54,853 nt of DNA, from NCBI GenBank assembly GCA_003427395.1, contig BFEA01000181.1:2003462-2058314 (forward strand), written 5' to 3'. A program made the translations under genes and the position numbers. Shown piece after piece: positions 30,294 to 42,215 of this stretch (positions are counted from its first letter, which is position 1; the number at the start of each line of letters is the position of its first letter). The DNA comes from Chara braunii (taxonomy: Eukaryota > Streptophyta > Charophyceae > Charales > Characeae). The notes under the pieces are model-generated. The model did not search any database and was not told the DNA's origin. It saw only the letters and a list, made by a program, of their open reading frames with translations.

Positions 30294-31299
30294 GTGGTTG
30301 CAACAACTGTGAACACGGTAACTACCACATTTGATCTGGAATAAACTCGACTTCTATCAGCAGTGATCATGACGCTCTCCATATACTCCGTGATTGAAGG
30401 AGGACTCCACCCAATGAGATAATTACATAACTGTTACAACAAGCAAAATACTTAGAATCTTATATCCAGTGGGCCTATGGCCGACCCAACATTTCCCCCC
30501 CCCCCCCCCAAATGTATGAGGTTGTCATTGCATCACACATACTTGTTGGTTCTCTTTAAAAAACTGCTTATGGTACTTGAGGAGGGAGAAAAAGAGAGAA
30601 TGTTCTTCAGCCCAGAAAAATGTAAACGTTCCAAGTGAAGGGTGGTGGGTGTGGGGAAGGGGTGAGGGGGGCAGAGACGGGAAAACATCTCCAAATTAGT
30701 ACAACAGGTCAATCAATCAACGAATTCATTTAACAAATTCATAAAATGGACTGACAAGAACCTCAATCAAGTCCAATCAATCATCCTTCGAGAAAGTGAC
30801 TACCTAATCACTCCCAGGCGCATTTGACTTGCGAGGTGGTGGTTTTGACGATGGCCCTGGCCACTTCGGAGTCTGGCTGTCAAATATGTGAGAACAGTCT
30901 CTGTAAGCTGAACCTAATCCCAAACCTGCCCCAAGGACATTAGACGTCAGCCTTGTGAATGGAATGAACAAAAGCAGGGCGCTCGAAATTCGTGCAAGAC
31001 TTCCGTAGATTATTCTATGTAGAGCTTGATCCAAGCAATGGTCCTATTTTTCATGAAGTAACAACTCCTTGAGTCTTACGTTAGACCCTGCCATGCCAAC
31101 TGATTCTCCAATCGGATGGATAGCCACTTTGCCCAAGGAGTGAAAGATGACAATAGAAAAATCGAAGAGATAACGAGCCGCTGGTGAAACCAAAGGTGAA
31201 GACGATCCGCGTCAATAGTGCCGATTAGGACCAGGCAATACACCGATGCTAGCCTCATCTGTGTGTACTGCCATGGCAAGTCAGTTGTAATCTGCAACA

Positions 31300-31520
31300 A
31301 CATCCTCCATGTCAACGACACATGCAACAACAACAACAAGCTCAACAACATCAACAAATATGATGACAACGACAACTACAACACCACTGTTAACAACAAC
31401 AATGAATATTGTCACAAACAATTCTACATCGTTGATCTCAACAGCATCAACAACGTTAACGACGACGACATCTACAACACTGCTGTTAACAACCACAACG
31501 TCTACAGTTACCATTAAATA
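31300..31520. repeat. degenerate (AAC/ACG)n trinucleotide repeats
   Basis: Imperfect CAACAACAA and AACAACGACGAC repeats. They give Thr- and Asn-rich frames on the plus strand and Val-rich frames on the minus strand, which I treat as artefacts. Confidence 0.75.
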
Positions 31521-32039
31521 ATCTATGTCGGCGACTTTGCTGACAACGATTATGACGACAAGGAGGTCAACTATACCTTTCGTATCAACCACGGTAAGTA
31601 GTACTCCGTGTTCGCAGACTCTCCCTACACGCAGGGTTGAGTCAAGTGTTTTTGAAATCGTACTACAGATGGGGCAAGGGGACAGGCGAGGATTCCTTAC
31701 AAGTGGTTATGCTGTGCTTGTTGGATCGTTTGTTGCACCTTCCACACAGAAGCGGATGAGACTAGCCCGATCTGGTGACAGGGAGAGGCATGGTAGGGGA
31801 GGAGGGGAGGGGTCGTTCCCGTGGGATGGAGGGGAAGATGGGGAGGTGTACGTTGTGGTTTAAGTGAGGAAAGTATGGGCAGTGGACTGCTTCGATGCGA
31901 GACGATTTGCGGCACTGGCGTCTCGGGCACGATTTTGGAGTGCGCGTTGGTCGGTGTCAAGGGGAGCCAGATTGGCACGCAGAAAGGGGGCCGATAAGGG
32001 ACGACATGTAGAAATGAGATCTAGCTAACTTTCAGGATA

Positions 32040-32880
32040 AATCAAAAAAATTTAGAATCGGGTTGAGGGAGGAAGAGTAAAATTTTCGATTCGAGGGCGG
32101 GAATGAGGGAATTTTTCACAGAATGGCGTGGGATATAGAGGAAGGAATGCATAAGACAATCACGAAGTCGAAATAAAATTCTGAAATTATTTGGACGTAA
32201 GTTCAGAATTTAGAGAAAATCTAAACAAAATTCAACGAATTTGAAAAATATTTGTAAAAATTTCCGAAAGTTCAGGGAGATGACAGGGGAGTCAAAGATG
32301 AGTTCAGAGGAAAAGTTTGAAATAAAATAAAAAATTTCATGGCGTATTTATGGAATTATAAGAATTTCGAAGGCAATTTGAAAGAAAAATAAAACTTCCA
32401 AATTGAAGAATTTACGGTAAAATGGCAGAAAGAATTAATGACAACCAAGTAGAATAAATTAGGAGAAATTTCGAGATTAACTAGATAAATTACTAAATTT
32501 GTATCAACATGCTGTAAAATTAAGAAGAAGCTAAAAAAAAATTCAAAAGAATTCCAAAAGAATTTCAAAACGAATTGCAGAATTTCAGAATTTTTACAGG
32601 GGATAGATAGTAGAAGTAGATTCTACCTCAGAATAATTTAACTTAGTAAATGTCAAAATTTATTTCGTGAATCTTTGAATGAAATCAAATTTTAAACTAT
32701 TTTACAAAGAGAATTTGATATAATAAAGAATTTCACATGACTTTTGAACGAAAATGCCGGAATTAATTCCAATCACGGCGTTGGGAGAAAAGGAAATGAA
32801 GATTAATCCTATTGAATTGGATCGAATTTCCGAACGACAGAATGAACGACATTGTCAGACAAGCACAAAGAGGGGCTATA
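32040..32880. other. AT-rich DNA with many GAATTT motifs, no gene seen
   Basis: Variants of AGAATTT / AATTTCAGAATTT recur irregularly, for example at 32180-32280 and 32550-32600. No open frame is convincing. Confidence 0.4.
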
Positions 32881-32929
32881 CATGTCACGTGAAGTAAAAA
32901 GTTTTAGATGATTCGACCAATTAGGTGGG

Positions 32930-33330
32930 AGGATAGAGGAGAGAAGGGGGGATGGAGAGGAGGTAGACTACGAAGAGAAAAATGAGATCTTTGAGGGAAA
33001 TCGGCGAGATGGGAGGAGGGAATTAGCAAGAGGGGGAGAGATTGACGATAGCGCACTCCTGGTCGGCCGCAAGCAATTAACGTCCTTCCTCGCAGTCGAG
33101 GAAGGTCTTCAATCACCCGTAAAGGGTCTTCTCTATCCTTCCCCCAGTGGAATGACGAGGTTGCAATAACGATGGCGAACCGTGATGGTGGCTATGTCGC
33201 GATGATGGGGATCGTCGATGATGGCAATGGGCGCGACAATGACTTCTGCTGCACAATGATAGCAAGAGCCGAGGTCGAAGGATCAGGAAGCAACGTCGCT
33301 ATGAATGTTTGGGTGCCTGCACCCAGTTAT
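32930..33330. repeat. dispersed repeat, copy 2
   Basis: Order parallels 29060-29760: GGAGG-rich block, GATAGCGCACTCCTGGTCGG, then CCTTCCTCG-CAGT-CGAGGAAGG as a perfect 9-bp foldback at the position of the first copy's hairpin, GGTCTTCAATCACCC, TGGAATGACGAGG, and GAAGGATCAGGAAGCAACGT. The stem sequences differ between copies while pairing is kept. Confidence 0.6.
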
Positions 33331-33594
33331 GCATGTGGTAGCTTTTCAAACACCTCTAGCTTGAAGTCCTGAAACGCTAAAGGATCCATAGGCCACTCTC
33401 TCACAATTTTATTTTATTTTTTCGTATTTTTTTTTTCTTCATAAAGGGTTGTAGAGGTGTCGGGGCTTATGACTCAAGGAGGATGTCCGCCAGAGGGCTT
33501 TTCGCGCCGGGGTCAGCCCTACTGACGGTGTAGCGGGCCCACCCACTACCTAGTGATCCGTCAAGGAGAGAGCACACAAACCTCGCTACCCACC

Positions 33595-34420
33595 TGGGAG
33601 GGCACGGTGTCCCGGCCCTCCTGTGTACCAGGCTTTAGCTCAGTACCTGTCCCTAGCTTAGGTGCCCGCGGCTCGTCAGGTAGTTCTCGAGTCTCAGTAT
33701 GTCAGGGATGGAGCGGTCCAGTTAGTGTCTGTCCTCCGCAAAAAGGGGTGCGCCACTGGGCTTTCCATTAGTCCACGCAGGTTCGGCGCCCTGCTGTACA
33801 GCAGAGCATTACCGGCCTGTGGCCGTGGTAGTCGCCGGGTTTGCCCAGGGACGTGGAAGTAAACAGACTGGCGCGGTCTTTTCTGCTGTGCGCCGAGAGC
33901 CCTTTGGCCAGGTTATGGGTTAGGTGCTTGGAGCGGTGGTCGATGTCAAGAGGAAAAGAGGCTAAGCAAAGAAAACAAGAAAGAAAAAAAAAAAAAAAAN
34001 NNNNNNNNNNNNNNNNNNNNNNNNNNNNNNNNNNNNNNNNNNNNNNNNNNNNNNNNNNNNNNNNNNNNNNNNNNNNNNNNNNNNNNNNNNNNNNNNNNNN
34101 NNNNNNNNNNNNNNNNNNNNNNNNNNNNNNNNNNNNNNNNNNNNNNNNNNNNNNNNNNNNNNNNNNNNNNNAAAAAAAAAAAAAGCTAGAGGTATAATCT
34201 GCACGACTGAACTGTCAGCCTTAGTTTGGGGAAATCTGGCGGCCTCTAGTCACTGTCGTTACGTTTTCGTTCTTTTCATTATTATTATTGTTATAATTAT
34301 TATTATTTTTAGTAATTTTGAATTCTTAGACGTGACTTTCTTTTGATTATAGTCATTTCCAGGGGAGAGTCGTCAACGTTTCGAATTCGAACCCGAATGA
34401 TCCGAGGGCCAAGACTGTCA
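33595..34420 (+). repeat. candidate 5' LTR (contains N gap)
   Basis: It is collinear with 52510-53177 over its whole length, from GGAGGGCACGGTGTCCCGG to CCAAGACTGTCA, with scattered substitutions. It ends in CA. It includes a poly-A tract with the 172-N gap and an ATT microsatellite near 34278-34310. Confidence 0.75.
34000..34171. other. assembly gap (172 N)
   Basis: The gap lies in a poly-A tract. The matching tract of the other LTR copy (52901-52942) is only 42 nt, of which 29 are already present here, so the true missing sequence is probably about 13 nt. Confidence 0.95.
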
Positions 34421-34943
34421 GGCCCTATGTTCCCATTTTTTTTGTGAGTTTAGTCGGCGGGTCGCAATCAGCGCAGAAACCCAAAATAGGGGCACCCAGG
34501 GTCGCTTCGGCAGGAGGCTCATCACCCCCTTGTAGGAGGTCATGAGCCCCCTCCTTGCCATCGGACCCGGATACCCGGTAGCGATAGCTCGAGGACTTCT
34601 TTTGAGGGGAAGGTTTGGTGGTTGGGATCCCATTATGGGACCACTGTGCGCCAGTTGTTGTTATACAGGCTAAGACGCATCGAACACGAGATTTTTTTTT
34701 ACTTTCTATAAGAGAAGGTGGCTTCCGTTTTTTCTTCACTAGAATGCAGAGGATGCACTTGCTGGTCGCTCGTCAGTAAAAGCTAGTGGCTGTGAGCTGA
34801 GGCCCTCGGCTCCTGACTGTGTGGGTTGGCTGGGGCTCGCACGAACCGGAAAGGTAGGACAGTGAGGAGAGAAGCTGGTAGACCTGCTATGCATACTCGC
34901 ATTGGGTCGGTCCGGCTCTAGTTATTACTAGTGGAGAGCGGCT

Positions 34944-35453
34944 ATGGCGCGTAGCAATGGCCTCTTTGGCTATAGGCCAGGCCATCTGCGATTCTACTGG
35001 AGTTGGGAACTGATGCGCGAGGAAGGGGCTACTGTGTACGCTTGCCTGAGCTATAGTAAAAGTGACGACTTAGCAAGGCTGAAGATTAGCATTTACGGGG
35101 GAAAGGAGCAAGAAATGAGAGAGGACAAGAAAATCCAGGGTGTGATCACCGAGGCTCGCAATCGAGCAGAGCGGAGGTTCAGGAGGGATGGAGTAACAGC
35201 GAACCTAAAACTTACGGTTACTTACCACGAAGAAGAGACCTCCATGAGCACGACCGAGAGGGAACAACAGGAGTTGGACCGGGACTCTGATGTAGAGTCC
35301 GAGGCCAGTGATGCGCAAACCAGGTCTTTCCACGGACTGGAACGGTGGCGCAGAGAGCACCCGCCAGCGGAATCAGTAGAGGACGGGCCCGAGGCCAGTT
35401 CGGCCCAGGGCAGAGTGAAGCCAACAGGGGCTGGACCATCGAGGGTGGATTAG
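34944..35453 (+). CDS. leader ORF of giant LTR element, unknown function
   Basis: An ATG-initiated frame of 169 codons (MARSNGLFGYRPGHLRFYWS). The N-terminal half includes DDLARLKISIYGGKEQEMRE, loosely like the DLDMYDVKIYVPKE block of the class A modules further downstream. The C-terminal half is acidic and Ser/Glu-rich (ESEASDAQTRSFHGLERW). An overlapping frame (35345-35776) is also open and may be its shifted continuation. It lies about 0.5 kb after the candidate 5' LTR. No known family was recognised. Confidence 0.4.
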   Translation: MARSNGLFGYRPGHLRFYWSWELMREEGATVYACLSYSKSDDLARLKISIYGGKEQEMREDKKIQGVITEARNRAERRFRRDGVTANLKLTVTYHEEETSMSTTEREQQELDRDSDVESEASDAQTRSFHGLERWRREHPPAESVEDGPEASSAQGRVKPTGAGPSRVD

Positions 35454-35779
35454 CAGAATGCTGGACTGAGCTCGAGGCAGTTACGCGCGAACGCGGGCTA
35501 CACGTGGACAAACCAGGGACAATAAGAGGGGAGAAGGTCAAAGAAAAGGGGAGAAACACAGAGGGCGAGTGCAATGCGGGGGACGTCAACTGCTGCCTAA
35601 GCGCTCGTGTGGTGCGTGAACTTACTGCGTTAGGCAGGAAAGTACAAACGGGGGCCGTGAGAGAGAGGGAGAGAGTCAGATCAAAGGAGGGAGAAGGGTA
35701 TGTGCACGACGAGCGTGCATGTTTGAAAGAGGTTGACGTCAGCCTGACTTCGGCGCGGGGGGAACTAGCACGATGAGGC

Positions 35780-38500
35780 ACGTGTGAGAGCAACCAAGAA
35801 GGGAGAGCGTCAGTCACAATCAGAGAGAGTGAGTGACACGAGGGTCGATGATTAACGCAGCCTCTCAGAGTACATAGTCGGAGACCCTGTGTGCGTGCCC
35901 TATGCTATCTATGTTTGATTAGTGTGATACCATGTTAACCACTGTCTGCAGGATGGGTGTGAAAGGGCCAATGAAGAAGTGCGTGTAAGTGCGAGTGAGC
36001 ATCTCGCATGGGGGAGAGAAGAGAGCTACCGGAAAAGCTTGCCTTTAGTTTCTTGTTCACGACAACTCACCCGTATTGTCCTTGTCACTAGCTTCAGTAT
36101 GTCTTTCATACCTGTCTTCCGTTCCTTGGGTGTGCGTAATTGAGAAGGGGTGCATGGATAACGTACTGTGTCATGGAGAGAAAAGAGCACTCGGACTCTG
36201 TGTGTGTGAGCTCGTGTGTGTAATTCAACTGAAGTTTGATGAGCGAAAGTCCTTTGAGGACATGCCAGAGTGTGGCGTACAATGTTGAGTAGGTGAGGCA
36301 GTATGAAAGGAGCATAATGAACCCCCTGGGCACCAGGTACTCTTGCTTGTTTTGGCGGATAGAGGTGGTCAAACTCTGATGTCCTTGCCGTCGGTCACTG
36401 TCACAGAGTGACAAGAGGCAGTTAAACCAAAGGGAGAGACGGTGGTTGGTAAGGTCCACAAAAACGGGTGACGTGTGAGGGTTCAGAGAGAGCGTGGATT
36501 GTAGGCGGAGGTGCCACTGAGGGGTAAGAGCATTGTGCTCAGAAGAGAAGCTAGAACGCTTGACGAGTTCTTGAAGGAGGCAAGTGCGTGCGCTACAAAT
36601 TATGCCATATACCTCTGGTGCGATCTGCGTCAGCTATCGTCGTGTGATAAGTTGCGTCTCTATTGGCGTTGGGCGAGAGGGATACAAATGGCATGTGCAA
36701 ACCGTTGGAGTGTGATGAACAATTGGGAGGGCCAATCGAGAACTGACCATTAGAAGTGCCGGTTAATGATGGGCATGAACCCGAAGGTTGCCGCCATGTG
36801 TTAGCGACTTTATTTTCCCAAGGTCGGGATTTGGGGAAAACAATTCGATCGTAAGTAAGGGGAAACTCGATCGTAAGGGTAATAAGAGTATGAATGTACA
36901 GTCAGGGAGTCGACCTCTCGAGATTTGCACGTGAGATCTGCTGGTTTATTGCCGCTGATGCAAATAGGATTGTACGGCTGTTTTGCTTACGGTCAAACAA
37001 ATGTAGTGCCTGCCATCATTATCACGATGAGTTCGCTGCTATCCATTTTTACTCGAGTTGACCGGCAGTTATAAGTGACCATGGCTCTCTTATGTCGAGC
37101 ATAGCTGAATAGGCCACAGAATAGGATGAGAGAGAGTTCCCTTATTGAAGTGGCAATGAGCGAACGGTAAGCGTGGCAGTGGATAAGAAAACTACTATCA
37201 AAGACTAAGTTCTCGTTTTCTCGAAAATTCTTCATTTTTATCTCTTGGCATGTAACTCGCTAGATGGGAAGACGAAAGATTGTCATGAGAAAAATGGCTT
37301 ACCTTCTCGTCAAACTCCTACTTGATGGGGATTGATGATCTCAAACCTGAGGTTAAATAAAAAAAACTTTTATGTTTGCCCGAGAAGCCGTTATAACTTA
37401 AGAGTGGGGGAAAATGACATCAGTCGTGTTTCCTTTGAAAACGAATTATGTCTTGGGTATTCAAGTAAACCTCTCGGATCTATGACTGTTCTATGGAGTC
37501 ACTGCGTATTAAGGAACCGGGTTTATATTCAGAACAAGTTGAGTGACCGCATCCTCTGAATGCTCCAATCGTTAGTGCTGTAATAAATTTTGCTTGTATT
37601 GCGGGGCGTTGTATACGAGCGGGGACTCACCTGGGAATAGCCTGGAAAAGACAAAGAGTGACTCTTATCTCATAGGTGAACCAAGAGCAAACAATTAACA
37701 GTTCTGATGAAGCGAACTGAGTAGGAGAAAACCCATTGAAGTGCCATGGATGAAGTCATGTTGATACTGCCTAAGGGAAATCGCTGAGTGGCGGCTAAAT
37801 GAGGAGAAATGCTACTAATGTCCGGTGTTAAACGTGAACGGTGACAGTGTCTTGCAAACGTTTAATATTGCATTTGCGAATGTCTGATATTGCACGTGAG
37901 CTGAGGTTTATGATCGTGCTAATGGGTGAAAAGCTTCCTGTCCAAGTTTTGTGTTTTTGTAATCTTGACTGTAGCCCGACTGTAACTCACCATCGGGTTG
38001 AGCTAAGCGAGGCCTGAAACTGGGGCCAACTATTGGGAATACCCCACTCCCTACTTTGAGGGAGTGCAAATAATTACTGGGTTAAGGATTATCATCAAAA
38101 TGGGAGCCTCACGCAGTATACAGCCTTTGATCACCAATAGAAGTTTGCAGTTAACGCTTAAACGAAGATTGTTACAAGATACTTGTTGGGCATCAAACGA
38201 GGACTAAGCTTCGAGAGATTCAATTGTGAAAATTCAGTGGCAAGTCTCAACAAGCGGAGCAATTAGTTATAAGCCTCAAGGAAGAGAGGTCATAACAGAT
38301 GCCCTCATAACAAACGAAACCTCAAAATTGTTTGCAGCGATTTTTGGTAGTGGGCGGATCATTACCATGTGTCTCAGGCTAATGCTAAGCTCGCTGATGC
38401 TTGACCAACAATCACTGGTGGCGGAATCGACCTACTACCAAGAACCTTGGTTCGAGCAAACTCGCTAGAGAAAAATGACAATAAAAGAAAAGAACGAAAG
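35780..38500. other. long leader region, no gene recognised
   Basis: Mixed-composition DNA with only short frames of no recognisable family. It belongs to the interior of the candidate giant element. Confidence 0.4.
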
Positions 38501-38501
38501 A

Positions 38502-39059
38502 CTGAAGAAGTTTGGTTGACCTTACCAAGAGACATTACCACTCCATAGGGGTAGGTATGATTTGCAGATATCATTTTAATCTGTTTTCTCTGCAAACAAA
38601 GAAATAATGAGCCCTGATAACGAATGAACGTCTAAGAGTTCAGGAAATCTGGAGGCTTCAACCCGGTTCTCATCCATCAGTTCAATCTAACAGGGCAGAC
38701 CTAAGTGGTTAAGAACAGCCGTTCCGCTGAGTCCGGAGAGACGGGTTTTCTCGAATCCACTCTGATGGAACTGTGGGTTGCTGAAGAAGTTTGGTTGGCC
38801 TTACCAAGAGACATTACCACTCCATAGGGGTAGGTATGATTTGCAGATATCATTTTAATCTGTCTTCTCTGCAAACAAAGAAATAATGAGCCCTGATAAC
38901 GAATGAACGTCTAAGAGTTCAGGAAATCCGGAGTCTTCAACCCGATTTTCATCCGTCATTTCAATCCAACAGGGCAGACCTAAGTGGTTAAGAACAGCCG
39001 TTCCGCTGAGTCCAGAGAGACGGGTTTTCTCGAATCCACTCTGATGGAACTGTGGGTTA
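38502..39059. repeat. 279-bp tandem duplication
   Basis: CTGAAGAAGTTTGGTTGACC at 38502 recurs at 38781 as CTGAAGAAGTTTGGTTGGCC. The copies remain collinear to GATGGAACTGTGGGTT with few substitutions. It is non-coding leader DNA. Confidence 0.95.
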
Positions 39060-39599
39060 CTTGGCATTTAGAGTCTGCCTCAGTATTTAAAGGTTTTGCT
39101 AGGGGGTCTAGTCACGACCTGTTGGTGCTAGTTGTCACCACATAGATCAGACTCGCTCCAACGGCTCCAAGCTTGAGAACGGTTTTCTTCCTTGAATGTG
39201 GAAACCATCAGAGCAGCTAGTGGCCTATTTTAATCATTGACGAGCTAGAACACGAAGGGAAATATGAGGAGTGGTGAGGTTCTCGTGATGAAATACAGTT
39301 TGATTAGAGACAAGAGAGAAGGGTGGGAAGAAAAGGAATGTCAGGATATTGAAAACCACAAACAGGCTCAGCGAGAACTGACAGTTAGAATGGTCAGGAG
39401 AACTACATAGAAGTATGTAGCCTACTTTTATGACCACGATGGCAGGCTGCACAGCACCAGTTCCTCTCTAGAGACAGTGGAACAAGCCAGGGCAAGGCTC
39501 ATATGAACTCGGTAGTACTCGAACTATCATTTTCTTGAACTCCATCAGTACCTGAACAGCAGGAGTTTGCAGTTTCTTTATAATGCGAAGGCACGTGGG

Positions 39600-39965
39600 T
39601 TCACGATCCTGGTGGCCCAATGAATCAGACAAATATTCAGTCATTAATCAGATTAATATTCAGGCAATAATCAGACAGTGTTCAGTCAATGATCAGACAG
39701 AATACAATCAATGATTCAACTAGTACTCTATCAGTATCCCAGAATGTCAGATGCCAGCTAGCAGACAACAAGTTGCGTCCAATCTTTAAGTGACCATTGT
39801 ATAGTGACTTTCAGCTCCAGCAGATCTCAAACAACCTTCACTCAACAGTACTCAGTTTTAGTAAGCAATCTCAGCAGTAGTCGGTTTCTCAGTCCGCAAT
39901 CTCATCAGTATTCAGTTTCTTAGTTGACAGTCAATCAGCAATACTCAGTTCTCAATCAACAACCG
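39600..39965. repeat. TCAGT-rich short imperfect repeats
   Basis: Repeated ATTCAGTCAATGATCAGACA and TCTCAGTCAGCAATCTCATC-like motifs occur just upstream of the first class A module. Confidence 0.5.
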
Positions 39966-39979
39966 ATTTTTTCAAACAC

Positions 39980-40412
39980 ATGAGCGAAATCACCCCCATT
40001 TCCGTTGACCCGTCAGTCCTTGACAACCTCAATCTAATAGCTACTAAGGAGAGTTTCCCTTACAAGTGTGTCAAGGTCGATGGGTTCAAGCACGAAGATC
40101 TGACTATCTTCGTCGTCCTTACTGAGTTTGTTGGAGGTACAGTCAAAGACCTGCGAATTTTTCTGAAGAAAAGGAAAGAGATACACCCTCATTTTGATGC
40201 GGTGTGGGTTGCAGAAGCCAGGTTCGTGCAATGGAAAACTTAGACTCCAGGGGGGCACAAAGCTAGTCTATAGCTTTGGTCCTAAGCTTTTCAACGATTA
40301 TCCTAAACCTCCGGTACCCTTCACCCTCACTGACGACTCTTATTGGGGTGGACTGGTGGATTTGGCCAAGAGATATACATATCGCCTGCAACGATCGATG
40401 ACGAGGCAGTGA
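39980..40412 (+). pseudogene. class A module, copy A1
   Basis: The ATG frame 39980-40243 (MSEITPISVDPSVLDNLNLI) contains FPYKCVKVDGF and VKDLRIFLKKRKE, the counterparts of FPYEAVRYKM and YDVKIYVPKERS in A3. After a frameshift near 40240 it continues PPVPFTLTDDSYWGGLVDLA, the counterpart of PPLPDINLSKDNWSAVIEFA. The function is unknown. The module lies in the gag-proximal leader of a Ty3-type element. It is the most diverged of the class A copies that I recognise. Confidence 0.5.
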
Positions 40413-41011
40413 CTGAGCCATCCGAGTTTCCACATCTCAGGAGGGGCATTTTCTCTCAGCCATATCTTCCCACTCTGTGGGAGGAGTTATGTGCCATGGT
40501 TGACTTCCGTATCATGGGACTTGGGTGAAAGTTTTTGGAACTAGCAGGGTTCAGGTGACTTTACATTCAGAAGCCACAAACTCAGAGAAGTACGGAGGCA
40601 TGTTAAGAAACCCAAACGAAAGACAACAAAATGAGAGATTGAGTGTGAAGTTCAGAGGGTTGAGTGAGGACTCTTGATTGGTGCTGGCCATACCCTCTCC
40701 TATATGTACTTCATGAGACTATTATAAGTTCTCATTCTCCCCTCATTCATTTGACTCTGTCTTGCTCGAGTCAGTCGGTCTTGCTTCTTGCATTGTTCTT
40801 GCTTGATGACTGCTTTCGTGGATGATTCTGTCACAGTTCTCAAAATCAGATTGACATAATTGATTCATGCATAGCGCTCCATAATTTTATGATTATTATT
40901 TGTACAATTCTTTGCTGTTTCGAATCAAAATAAAAGATTCCTAAGATCGGAGATCGGCGAAGACCGTAATTGAAGGGTCTCGCTCGAAGCCGGACGCACA
41001 CAACAAGAAGG

Positions 41012-41267
41012 GATTTGCTTTATTTAATTTATTTATAGGTTACCAATGGTCCGAGGCCGTTCGTCTCCCCCGGACGTCTCCCCCATACGTCCGGTACCCC
41101 CGTCGTCCGGGATTTTTTTTTTTTTTTTGTAAAAAAATTAAATATATAGTTTTTCGGTTTTCGATGTTTAACTCATGATTGACTGCGAAATTGAACATGA
41201 CTCGTAGGCAAAAGTTGCTTGTATTGCTATGTTACATAACATATATTTTTTTTCAGATTTTTCTGAG

Positions 41268-41303
<36 letters not shown>

Positions 41304-41425
41304 GATAGGTCGGACGACCCCTGTCCGGTCAGACGTCCGACCAGATGTCCGGTCGGACATCCCGGACGGTCAGGGGGATCCCGGAGGTCCGATACAACAA
41401 CCTAGATTTATTTTATTTATTGCAA
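41012..41425. mobile_element. MITE-like insertion with imperfect terminal inverted repeats
   Basis: Left end TTGCTTTATTTAATTTATTT followed by ATAGGTT and GGTCCGAGG. The reverse complement of the right end reads TTGCAATAAATAAAATAAAT, then CTAGGTT and CGGACCTCCGG. The interior has T homopolymers and many GTCCGGTCGGAC-like palindromes. It separates modules A1 and A2. No transposase is encoded. Confidence 0.45.
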
Positions 41426-41722
41426 TCAACAACAAAACCCTGCGTGACAGTCTGTTGGCATTCCGGTCGCCTGAAGTGGCCCGACTGAAAAAAGTTCGGC
41501 AAAAATAGGGCCGTTGCTGGGGGAAAAAGTTTCGTGTCCGGAGCGAGCCTGGGTCAGCAACAACTTAGAGCTTTGATTAGGCCATGAGAACTGTTGACGA
41601 ATTCTAAAGTTTCAGATTGATTCTAATGCTTTGATTGAGTCGTTATACTCATGGAAGTCCCGGTTGCTAACTGAGATTTATCTCTTCTTGTGTGAGGTAC
41701 CACACTGGACCGAAAGAGGAGA

Positions 41723-42210
41723 ATGATATTGAATTGCTGGAGGTTTTATATTAGGTATGCTCTATTACCTCACAATACACTAGAGAAATTGAAAGAAAGA
41801 GAGCAAATCGGATCAAGACAAATGCTGGTTGACAGTGCATTGAAAGAGTTATCCAAATCCACCTCCAATGGGCTATTTCCCTACCGATATGACGGTTGTT
41901 GGGGCTATCACTCCTGTGACTCAGCCATCTGTGTAGTGATGACTCACTCTTTGGAGGAAGATATCTATGATATCCCCCCATACGTCAAAGAAGGAGGCAG
42001 CAATGATGGTGATAACTTTAATTGGCTATGGGAGATTGCGACCCAATCAATCTATAAAAAGGCAGATCTGATCAAGCAAAAGAAGAAAGTGGAATGAGGT
42101 GTGATGTCAGTAACATATAAGATTGTTCCAATCCCCCCTATACCTGACAACTATTGTGATGGGACTAACTGGTTGCCAATTATCAGCATGGTACTGACGT
42201 GGGAGAAAAG
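41723..42210 (+). pseudogene. class A module, copy A2
   Basis: The frame 41723-42097 includes NGLFPYRYDGCWGYHSCDSA and LEEDIYDIPPYVKE. After a stop and shift it continues IVPIPPIPDNYCDGTNWLPI, matching the module C-terminal block (PP-P-W). Its overall order is that of A3. The family is unrecognised. Confidence 0.45.
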
Positions 42211-42215
42211 AACCG

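Noticed and set aside
30320-30520. Possible solo LTR end (GGGCCTATGGCCGACCCAACA)
   Set aside because: The GGCC palindrome and CAACA end recall LTR termini, but no second copy occurs in the window to define boundaries.
31525-31863. Possible gene after the AAC repeat
   Set aside because: Composition shifts through the frame (Thr repeats, then Gly/Arg-rich low complexity) and no domain or conserved block is seen.
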